Assembly: GCA_016215305.1 (NCBI GenBank)
Contig: JACRKI010000131.1
Location: 1 to 12,212, forward strand
Length of the DNA stretch: 12,212 nt
Direction: 5' to 3'
Source of the DNA: Candidatus Woesearchaeota archaeon
GTDB taxonomy: Archaea > Nanobdellota > Nanobdellia > Woesearchaeales > DSVV01
The translations under genes were made by a program, and so were the position numbers. The notes beneath the pieces are model-generated. The model was not told where the DNA came from. It worked only from the letters and a program-made list of their open reading frames with translations, and ran no database searches. Shown in pieces: positions 6,158-12,212 of the stretch; position 1 is the stretch's first letter, and each line of letters begins with the position of its first letter.

Positions 6158-6220
6158 TTGAGAATTTTGAGAAAAATAACTCAACGAAAATTCAGAAAGT
6201 AATTTTTTCAAAATTCTCAA
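6158..6220. repeat. Inverted repeat between divergent promoters
   Basis: TTGAGAATTTTG (6158-6169) and CAAAATTCTCAA (6209-6220) form a perfect 12-bp inverted repeat. It is extended inward, after a small asymmetric internal loop, by AAAAAT (6172-6177) and ATTTTT (6202-6207). The right arm ends 8 nt before the TATA box of the plus-strand acidic gene and the left arm starts 13 nt past the TATA box of the minus-strand gene. That position would suit a regulator acting on both. Confidence 0.45.
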
Positions 6221-6228
6221 CTGAAATC

Positions 6229-6236
6229 TTTATAAA
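6229..6236 (+). promoter_or_regulatory. TATA box of the acidic membrane-protein gene
   Basis: TTTATAAA is centred 26.5 nt before the ATG at 6259 and is preceded by a purine-rich GAAATC that could serve as a BRE. The expected transcript is leaderless. Confidence 0.65.
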
Positions 6237-6258
6237 TCCAGAATAATCTCCCTTTATC

Positions 6259-6915
6259 ATGGCAAGACAAGTACCTTTAGGATTAATCGGTGCAGGACTG
6301 GTCGTCACGATCATTGTTCTTACTGCACTGCTGTTGACTGTTGACTACTACACCTCTGGCGCAAGCACATACACTGCTCCAGCACAAACATCCAGCACTG
6401 GATATGCAACATCTGCATCCCATTCAAACGCAGGATATAATTTCAATCCATATCCTGCGCCAATCACCCAATCGCAGACATTCACGATTGGCGGCGAAGA
6501 TGACGATGATAATTCTGACAAAGAAGATGATTCCTCTGATAAGAATGAATTAACTGACTCAGAAAAACAAACACTTGAAGCTGCGCGAGAATCGTTTCGC
6601 GACATAGAAAATGATCTCGATGATCTTCGCGATGAACTTGGAGACATTGACGATGACGTTGATGACGCAGAAGATGAAAGCGATCTTGATGACGCATCCG
6701 ATGATCTTGACAATCTGCAGGATGACGCGCAATATCTTCGAACAAGAATCAGCACATGGGAAAATGAAGTGCGGGAAATTTCTGCACCGCAAGCACAGCT
6801 TCTTCAAAACGGATTTGACATGCTCCGCGAAGACGTCAATGACCTTCTCGATGACATCAACAATCTCGAAGACGACATTGATGACGCAGAAGATGATTTT
6901 GACGATGAAGAATAA
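6259..6915 (+). CDS. Membrane-anchored, highly acidic coiled-coil protein
   Basis: No enzyme family is recognised in these 218 residues. Residues 7-29 form a single hydrophobic segment (signal anchor), followed by a Ser/Thr/Ala/Tyr/Pro-rich linker to about residue 75. From residue 78 to the end, Asp and Glu dominate, with leucines and isoleucines in heptad-like spacing that predicts a coiled coil. The central coil carries imperfect internal repeats, such as DIDDDVDDAEDE around 129-140 and DDIDDAEDDFDDEE at the C-terminus. Basic residues are almost absent there. The likely picture is a surface protein anchored at the N-terminus with an extended, strongly negative, possibly cation-binding stalk. 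It converges on the M23/SLT gene, separated by 31 nt containing part of a terminator-like inverted repeat. Confidence 0.8.
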   Translation: MARQVPLGLIGAGLVVTIIVLTALLLTVDYYTSGASTYTAPAQTSSTGYATSASHSNAGYNFNPYPAPITQSQTFTIGGEDDDDNSDKEDDSSDKNELTDSEKQTLEAARESFRDIENDLDDLRDELGDIDDDVDDAEDESDLDDASDDLDNLQDDAQYLRTRISTWENEVREISAPQAQLLQNGFDMLREDVNDLLDDINNLEDDIDDAEDDFDDEE

Positions 6916-6968
6916 AAAATCCCAATCAGAGCAAGCTCCGAGGTATTTACTTGACGAGGGATTTTTTA
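6913..6968. terminator. Bidirectional terminator-like inverted repeat
   Basis: TAAAAAATCCC (6913-6923) and GGGATTTTTTA (6958-6968) are perfect 11-bp inverted copies around 34 nt. The left arm begins with the TAA stop of the plus-strand gene; the right arm lies inside the last codons of the minus-strand gene. On either strand the stem ends in six T residues, so it can serve both convergent transcripts. Confidence 0.6.
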
Positions 6969-8752
6969 TTCTCAAACGGCTGATCCAAAAGAATTGCCTG
7001 ATAGCGAAGAACATCCACGACATATCCTTTTACTCTTTCTGCGACATTATGACACCTTGCCAGATTCTTCGAAGTAAACAATTTATGTTTTACTTTACAT
7101 ACCAAACGAGGAGTAATTCTATCAGCAACCTCTTCCCACGTCACATCGCCATCTGTTAATCCCTCTTTTTCTGTCTGCCTGATCGCCGCGTCTATGATTC
7201 CCTCTCCTGCGTTATACGCCGCAATCGCAAACGTATCTTCATCAGGAGCATACTCCAAATATCGCCGCGTCAGCACATCAAGATATACTGCGCCTGCCCG
7301 CAGTTCTTTTCCTGCATCTGGACGATCATCTTTGCTAACACAATATTGCTTGTTCCCTTTCTTATCACATAACCCATATCCATACGCGGTTTGTCCTTCA
7401 AACTGAAGAATTCCAACAGCAGCAGTTCCAATTCCCGCGTCTGCTTTCCCCATTGACTCAACACCACTCATTACAGTGAGCAATACAGAAGATACCATTG
7501 TTCCCTGAACTGCGGCACTTAGCTGCGCATCATAATCTTCCCCTATTTTCAGAAGCTTGCGTTTTGTTATTGCCAGCTCTGCATCGCTTTCTGTAAAACC
7601 AACATAATCAGTACAAAATTTATCCCACCCGCCTTCTGAAAGGCATCCACGATTTGCCCGAATAGAATCTAAAAGATTTGTATCCAAATAACATAACGGA
7701 TTTACTCTGCTCCCGGACATCAGCGCATCAGCCTCTACTTCTCTTCTGATTCGCGGAGAAATATTTTCGTTGCTTACTTCAAAATGAAGATGCGGATCAT
7801 ATTGCTTTCTTCCTTCCGGACCTCTTCTCCCCACAAGTCCAAGAATTGTTTCTCCTGCAGCCACTTTCTCTCCTTCATGAACATATATTGTATCCATATG
7901 AAGATAATTCGTACTGAGATCATTGCCATGATACACTCGCACTCTTCCCCACTTCTTTGCATCAACTTCTGCCACAATTCCATTTCCCACTGCATAGACT
8001 GGACTTCCAAATTTTGCATGAACGTCTATTCCCGGATGATGCACTGTTCCTTTTCCATGCGCAACTCCATTTCCCCTATACCCAAAACAAGAACTCACTT
8101 CAATATCTGAAACTGAAAGCGGGGAGCGCGTAAACGGTGGAACTGCCGTATATGAGATAAAAACTTTTTCTGCTTTTTGTGATGGAGGTATTCGCACATG
8201 TTCAACAAATTCTTCTGAATTTATTGGAGCAGCCTCTTCTGCGTTTTGTTTTGACTCTTCATCAGTATTGAAATCATACCCTGCAATGGATTGAAAAGAA
8301 AATGCTCCCCCTGCCAACGCCAGATTTGCAGCTCTGCTGAATTTTGCAAGCTTTACTAATTTCAATCCCACATATCCCGCAACTGCGCCGCCAACAGCAT
8401 ACGCTGCCTGCTCTGCATCTACTGTCGCGAGCACTGCGCTTGTATAGGTCAATCCACACACGCTTGCCGCGGCAGCTCCTGCAATAATTCCTTTCTTAAT
8501 TTTATCTCCCAACGGTTCATACTCTTCTGTGAATCGTTCTGCCAACGCTTCAAGCGTGACAAGTGTTGCCGCTACGGGAATCGCAACTGCCGCGTCCGCG
8601 GCGAAAGATTGCGCTGCTGTCCACTGCTCTGCTGCACCTGCCGCTGCTGCCGCGCCAATTCCATAAGGAATATTCTTTATCGTTCCCACGAGCACTTCTT
8701 CATACCATGGAACTATTCTTCGCACTTTTTTTTCGAGATCTTTTTTGGTCAT
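6947..8752 (-). CDS. Membrane-anchored M23 (LytM) endopeptidase - lytic transglycosylase (SLT) fusion
   Basis: This is a two-headed peptidoglycan-hydrolase-like protein of 601 residues from the ATG at 8752 (a GTG at 8767 would overlap the upstream gene by 13 nt). Residues 28-155 hold three to five Ala/Gly-rich hydrophobic segments (for example 52-70, 88-110, 116-136). The M23 domain at about 220-335 has the full zinc site: HxxxD at H239/D243, H285, and HLH at 321-323. This family cuts peptidoglycan cross-bridges or stem peptides. The SLT/GH23-type domain at about 415-525 shows catalytic E432 in SGVES, GILQF (447-451) and AAYNAGEG (511-518); it cleaves glycan strands. Scattered cysteines (C222, C354, C370, C380, C461, C471, C552, C567) could form disulfides outside the cell. 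The gene starts 2 nt after the GH18 gene's stop, implying translational coupling. Archaea lack peptidoglycan, so the substrate is presumably bacterial. Confidence 0.92.
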   Translation of the reverse strand: MTKKDLEKKVRRIVPWYEEVLVGTIKNIPYGIGAAAAAGAAEQWTAAQSFAADAAVAIPVAATLVTLEALAERFTEEYEPLGDKIKKGIIAGAAAASVCGLTYTSAVLATVDAEQAAYAVGGAVAGYVGLKLVKLAKFSRAANLALAGGAFSFQSIAGYDFNTDEESKQNAEEAAPINSEEFVEHVRIPPSQKAEKVFISYTAVPPFTRSPLSVSDIEVSSCFGYRGNGVAHGKGTVHHPGIDVHAKFGSPVYAVGNGIVAEVDAKKWGRVRVYHGNDLSTNYLHMDTIYVHEGEKVAAGETILGLVGRRGPEGRKQYDPHLHFEVSNENISPRIRREVEADALMSGSRVNPLCYLDTNLLDSIRANRGCLSEGGWDKFCTDYVGFTESDAELAITKRKLLKIGEDYDAQLSAAVQGTMVSSVLLTVMSGVESMGKADAGIGTAAVGILQFEGQTAYGYGLCDKKGNKQYCVSKDDRPDAGKELRAGAVYLDVLTRRYLEYAPDEDTFAIAAYNAGEGIIDAAIRQTEKEGLTDGDVTWEEVADRITPRLVCKVKHKLFTSKNLARCHNVAERVKGYVVDVLRYQAILLDQPFENKKSLVK

Positions 8753-8754
8753 TT

Positions 8755-10920
8755 TTATTTCTTCCACTGCCCAAACTCTTGATATATTCCTGCTGTTGCG
8801 TGCGTCTGACGCCAGCCACCCGCATTCGTAATTCCTAATTGATCTAATTCGTTTAGTCTTCTCTCAAAAACATCTGGAGTTTGTAAATACGCAATTCTAT
8901 CTGCAGTGACTACTCGCAATTCACCATTATCTATTTTTGAACTTCTGGCGTTATCTATATACTTGTTATTATGATGCGCGCTGATTGTTCCCACTGGTGA
9001 ACCGCCAGTTGTCCAGACATACCCATAGAACGGCATGAGCATGACTACTTTTTCCGCAGGAGCGTGTTTTACCGCATACCTCACAATGTCATCTATTTTA
9101 TCTTCCGGAAGCACCGGACTTGCGCCGCGTCTTCCTCTGTGGAAATCATACGCCATCAGATGCAGCCAATCCGCATATCTCGCGATTCCTTCATAATCAT
9201 ATAATCCATGATGCCTGTATCCATGCTCTGCGCTTCCTTCAAATCTGGGACTCATCGCAACCGCGATTTCATATTTTCCCGCGGGCAGTTCTTGACGCAA
9301 CCTTCGCAAAAATTCAACAAGATCACCGCTTCTTTCTGAACCCATTGAAATAGTTTCCAAATCAACTGCGACTCCCGCATATTTTTCTTCTTTTACATGA
9401 TCTCCAATTAATCTTGCAGCAGTGGACGGATTATCCAAAACCCTGTCTACTAAACTATTGTTAAAAGCGCTCACCATCGGAAGCACTTTGATCCCATATT
9501 GTGTTGCGTCTGCTTTTACTTTGTCTTCCACTTTCTCTGAGCATCGCTGTTTTAATTTGAGAACACTTGTCGGACTCTTTTGAAACTCCCACAAATGCGG
9601 ATGCCAATAATCCGCAACTGCAAGGGTTTCTTTTTGCATCTTATTACTTCCCAACGCTTGATTGTAAATGAACACGTGTTTTTTTCCGCCGCTATTCACT
9701 CTTGCGATAGGAGGAGTTGGCTCTTCAATTGTTTCTTCTGGAGCGAAGGTGAATCTGTAATCTTTTGCCGCTCCTTCTCCCCACCACTTTCTGTCAACTT
9801 CTTTTCCATCTGCAAGAATTTCCACTAAGAATTTGTAGGTTTTCGCAGAAGGAGCATCTCCCCGCGGGTTAATTGTCGCAGCACCCTCTTCATACGCGCT
9901 TGCCAAAGATGCATCATATTCAAAAATTCCAGAGATTAATCCTACTCCTGTATTTTCAACGTGAAGATCACTTCGCTCACCAAGAGATATTAAGTTATGA
10001 TAAAAGAACCAGGAATCTTCTTTAGGAACTTCTCCATTCGTCGTGTCAAACATATAATACCGAACTGTCAAATCTTTTCCCGCATACTGTTTTGCATTTT
10101 CTACTTGGATATCAAGCGTGATCATGTTTCCATCTTCTACGATGATTTCTCCATGATTAATTGCTCTTTCTCCATTCGCTTTGATTCCTATCTGAAGATG
10201 TTTCTCCTGTTTTGGAGAACATCCTTCACATTTTGGAAATTCAATATCTTGGGAATGCCAATCAGATTCTTTATACGCATCTACAGCTGTCTCTACTCCT
10301 TGATATGCCGCATACGTTAATCCAAGCGCAGTCATTACTGTTCGAGCGCTTCGTTTGAAAACTCGCGTAGGTCTTTTATCTGATTTTCTGATTTCTGTTT
10401 TGTTGCAAAGATATTGTATGATTTCTAGTGCAGCATACGTGCCGCCGAACACCATAGCATATTCTGGAATTGATGAAACAGCGTCTGCCCAAAATTCTTG
10501 AGAATAAACAGAATCATCCATATGCAAAAGCTTGTGCAACGCGCCCACTGCCGCGAATCCCACCCCAACATAGACTGCTGCATACGCTTTTCTCGCGTCG
10601 TCTTCAGAGCGCTTTTTCAAAGATGTATAGATTTTGTCTGCAACTTTTGGAATGACAAGTGACGCCGCAACAGTTCCCCCAACTGCTGCTGCTCCTAAAA
10701 GAAGAGAAGTATCCAAAACATCTGACGCGATTTCTGCTCCTGCGAGCACTGAAGCGCTTCCTAAAACAATGTTATCAATAGATTTTCTATGTTTCTGGTA
10801 GAATTCTGGAAGCTTTACTTCCTGCGCGGAAAGTCGATTGTATGCTCTTGTTGTAACAGAACGGACATGCTTCTTCCATGCTGCTTTTGAGCTTTTGAGT
10901 ATTGCTTCTAGTTTTGACAT
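8755..10920 (-). CDS. Multi-pass membrane protein with beta-rich middle and C-terminal GH18 glycosidase domain
   Basis: The protein has 721 residues from the ATG at 10920 (ATG 10926 and GTG 10929 are in frame just upstream). A basic N-terminus is followed by about five hydrophobic segments (roughly 49-65, 72-90, 111-129, 145-171, 190-212), which would leave the rest outside the cell. After a CEGC pair (231-234), residues 240-395 look like beta-sandwich material. A Pro-rich linker leads into the GH18 domain (412-718). The catalytic strand YAGVAVDLE ends in D520 and E522, the DxE of GH18, although earlier positions of the usual DGxDxDxE are replaced. MAYD (589-592) and PFYGYVW (630-636) match the spore-cortex/YaaH-like glucosaminidase branch more than classical chitinases. 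The likely reaction is hydrolysis of beta-1,4 bonds next to N-acetylglucosamine, in peptidoglycan given the M23/SLT partner; chitin is the alternative. Confidence 0.9.
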   Translation of the reverse strand: MSKLEAILKSSKAAWKKHVRSVTTRAYNRLSAQEVKLPEFYQKHRKSIDNIVLGSASVLAGAEIASDVLDTSLLLGAAAVGGTVAASLVIPKVADKIYTSLKKRSEDDARKAYAAVYVGVGFAAVGALHKLLHMDDSVYSQEFWADAVSSIPEYAMVFGGTYAALEIIQYLCNKTEIRKSDKRPTRVFKRSARTVMTALGLTYAAYQGVETAVDAYKESDWHSQDIEFPKCEGCSPKQEKHLQIGIKANGERAINHGEIIVEDGNMITLDIQVENAKQYAGKDLTVRYYMFDTTNGEVPKEDSWFFYHNLISLGERSDLHVENTGVGLISGIFEYDASLASAYEEGAATINPRGDAPSAKTYKFLVEILADGKEVDRKWWGEGAAKDYRFTFAPEETIEEPTPPIARVNSGGKKHVFIYNQALGSNKMQKETLAVADYWHPHLWEFQKSPTSVLKLKQRCSEKVEDKVKADATQYGIKVLPMVSAFNNSLVDRVLDNPSTAARLIGDHVKEEKYAGVAVDLETISMGSERSGDLVEFLRRLRQELPAGKYEIAVAMSPRFEGSAEHGYRHHGLYDYEGIARYADWLHLMAYDFHRGRRGASPVLPEDKIDDIVRYAVKHAPAEKVVMLMPFYGYVWTTGGSPVGTISAHHNNKYIDNARSSKIDNGELRVVTADRIAYLQTPDVFERRLNELDQLGITNAGGWRQTHATAGIYQEFGQWKK

Positions 10921-10942
10921 TTTCATCACTGCTTAGTAACTT

Positions 10943-10950
10943 CTATTTAA
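10943..10950 (-). promoter_or_regulatory. TATA-like box of the GH18-M23/SLT operon
   Basis: TTAAATAG on the minus strand is centred 26.5 nt before the ATG at 10920, favouring that start and a leaderless mRNA. An 11-nt direct copy of its surroundings (CTTCTATTTAA on the plus strand, 10940-10950) recurs at 10993-11003. Confidence 0.45.
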
Positions 10951-10968
10951 GAGGTAAAAGGGCTTTTG

Positions 10969-10976
10969 TTTATAAA
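10969..10976 (-). promoter_or_regulatory. Alternative TATA box upstream of the GH18 gene
   Basis: TTTATAAA is the strongest octamer in this gap and would start transcription near 10946, leaving a leader of about 26 nt before the ATG at 10920. Either or both boxes may be used, in addition to read-through from the Rel/SpoT gene ending at 11034. Confidence 0.4.
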
Positions 10977-11033
10977 GATTTCTGCACTTTTGCTTCTATT
11001 TAATAAGGACAATACACCCGCCAGAAACAGTCC

Positions 11034-12212
11034 TCAATTCAACTTGACATCCAATACATCCTTTATTTTTTTCAGCGCGTCCCGCAAATCATTAAACTCC
11101 GGATCCTCTGCAACAGGAACCTTGATCTTAATTAAAACATTTTCTTTTTTGTTTTTGGTGTGAATCGAAATAATGTTGATTTTCTGCGCCGCCATCAGAT
11201 TCATAATATCCGCGAGAATGCCCACACGATCGCTGACAACAACCAGCAGCGTCGCATGCTGGCTCGTTTCCTCCTGCGTCCAGGAAACAGGAACTTCTTT
11301 TGTGCTATCGAGTGCATGCAGATTCGGGCATTCTTTTTTATGAATCGTAATCTTCTTGTCTTTCATGACAAAGCCGCGAATTTGATCTCCCTGTTTTGGC
11401 GAACAGCATTTCGATAATTTGACTGGAGAACTTTTTCCTTTGACATGAATATGCTTGACAATCGCCGCTTCGCTCGGTTCTTCCTGCCGCATTCCTTTTT
11501 TTGGATCATCTTTGGAAAAGATGTTGAGCGCTCCGCGGATTTTAGACCGCGCTTTCTGCGTGACGACGAATTTCAGCCATTCTCTTGACGGCACTGCATT
11601 TTTTCTCGTGACAATTTCAATGATGTCTCCTGACTTCAAATGGGTGTCAAGCGACGCAATCTTTCCATTAATTTTTGCCTGAATACAATGATCGCCAATA
11701 TTGCTGTGCACCATATACGCGAAATCCACAGGCGTTGCTTTTACCGGCAGTGAAATCGGATCTCCTTTCGGCGTGAAAACAACAATCTCATCCTGAAACA
11801 AATCAACCTTCAACGTTTCCACAAAATCTTTCGCGTCCTCTGACTGCATTTTCCAGTCGAGAATCTGCTTGAGCCAGGTGATTCGCTTGTCAAAAATCTT
11901 GTCCCGCTCATTGCCTGTATACCGCCAATGCGCGGCAATGCCTTCTTCTGCCTCATTGTGCATCTGCTCTGTGCGAATCTGCACTTCAATGATTTTTCCA
12001 TAACTGCTCAGAACTGTGGTGTGCAGACTTTGATACCCATTTGCCTTCGGAACAGAAATGTAATCCTTGAAGCGATGCGGCATCGGCTTCCACAAATCAT
12101 GCACAACCCCAAGCGCGGCATAACATTCCGGAATTGATTTTGTCACGACACGCACCGCGAACAAATCATAAACCTCATCAAAATCCAATTTCTTTTTTTC
12201 CATCTTTTTATA
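11034..12212 (-). CDS. rel: Rel/SpoT-type (p)ppGpp synthetase/hydrolase, 3' part (5' end outside window)
   Basis: The frame is open to the right edge: Tyr-Lys-Lys codons precede the first ATG at 12203, matching the family's synthetase region, so that ATG is internal and the N-terminal HD hydrolase domain should lie outside. Counting from that Met, the synthetase domain shows RFKDYI (44-49), PKANGYQSLHTT (52-63) and the catalytic EVQIRT (73-78). RFKD is the RxKD form of bifunctional Rel/SpoT enzymes rather than the ExDD form of synthesis-only RelA. A TGS domain (about 137-198), a conserved-cysteine zinc-finger-like region (CCSP at 266-269, H288, C292) and a C-terminal ACT domain (about 316-386) follow in the canonical order. 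The product makes, and probably degrades, the alarmone (p)ppGpp, with the C-terminal half sensing ribosomes in bacteria. This pathway is rare in archaea. The GH18 gene follows 113 nt downstream on the same strand. Confidence 0.95.
   Translation of the reverse strand, partial: YKKMEKKKLDFDEVYDLFAVRVVTKSIPECYAALGVVHDLWKPMPHRFKDYISVPKANGYQSLHTTVLSSYGKIIEVQIRTEQMHNEAEEGIAAHWRYTGNERDKIFDKRITWLKQILDWKMQSEDAKDFVETLKVDLFQDEIVVFTPKGDPISLPVKATPVDFAYMVHSNIGDHCIQAKINGKIASLDTHLKSGDIIEIVTRKNAVPSREWLKFVVTQKARSKIRGALNIFSKDDPKKGMRQEEPSEAAIVKHIHVKGKSSPVKLSKCCSPKQGDQIRGFVMKDKKITIHKKECPNLHALDSTKEVPVSWTQEETSQHATLLVVVSDRVGILADIMNLMAAQKINIISIHTKNKKENVLIKIKVPVAEDPEFNDLRDALKKIKDVLDVKLN

Noticed and set aside
6348..6755. 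A serine-rich minus-strand open frame over the acidic protein gene
   Set aside because: It is the complement of the GAT/GAC/GAA-rich codons of the acidic protein; the plus-strand protein has an anchor segment and a TATA box, this frame has neither.
8753..8767. GTG at 8767 as start of the M23/SLT protein
   Set aside because: The ATG at 8752 gives a clean 2-nt gap after the GH18 stop and is preceded by GGAAG at a plausible distance; GTG remains possible.
1..12212. Bacterial contig or chimera as an explanation for sigma-70, Rel/SpoT and peptidoglycan hydrolases
   Set aside because: kae1 is archaeal in its motifs and TATA-like boxes at archaeal spacing precede the sigma and hydrolase genes as well; chimerism cannot be fully excluded without read mapping.

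Overview
This window most likely comes from an uncultivated archaeon of the DPANN type (Woesearchaeota or Pacearchaeota would fit; inferred from gene content, not from a marker tree). It carries an archaeal-type kae1. At least seven start codons have a TATA-like octamer (TTTATAAA, TTAAATAG and similar) upstream, usually centred about 26 nt before the ATG. That pattern indicates TBP/TFB promoters and largely leaderless mRNAs. Several genes in the same stretch are nevertheless bacterial in character: a full-length sigma-70 factor, a Rel/SpoT-type (p)ppGpp enzyme, and two proteins with peptidoglycan-hydrolase domains.

Layout: positions 1-83 hold the last codons of an unidentified plus-strand gene. 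Positions 84-608 are non-coding and rich in stem-loops. A minus-strand block follows: a TPR-containing family 2 glycosyltransferase (609-1706) lies 24 nt downstream of the sigma-70 gene (1731-3152). Between the sigma gene and kae1 are two adjacent, similarly built nested hairpins (3205-3327). They resemble the right-end/omega-RNA hairpin of IS200/IS605-type elements, but no transposase gene is present. kae1 (3338-4339, minus) and a long PRPP synthetase gene (4445-5806, plus) diverge from a shared promoter region. A small two-helix membrane protein gene (5844-6116, minus) and a gene for an acidic membrane-anchored coiled-coil protein (6259-6915, plus) also diverge, with a 12-bp inverted repeat between their promoters.

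The right half is all minus strand: the 3' part of a Rel/SpoT gene running off the window (11034-12212), then a two-gene unit. Its first gene encodes a multi-pass membrane protein with a beta-rich middle and a GH18 glycosidase domain (8755-10920). Its second, starting 2 nt after the stop of the first, encodes a multi-pass membrane protein with an M23 (LytM) endopeptidase domain and a lytic transglycosylase (SLT) domain (6947-8752). The M23 and SLT catalytic motifs and the GH18 catalytic DxE are present.

The main biological point is that an archaeon, which should have no peptidoglycan, encodes three peptidoglycan-type hydrolase activities on two co-translated, membrane-anchored proteins with predicted extracytoplasmic catalytic domains. 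The natural hypothesis is attack on, defence against or feeding on neighbouring bacteria, or remodelling of a bacterial partner's wall. The nearby sigma factor and stringent-response enzyme add two bacterial regulators to a genome whose promoters look archaeal. All functions are inferred from sequence by eye; no database search was run.
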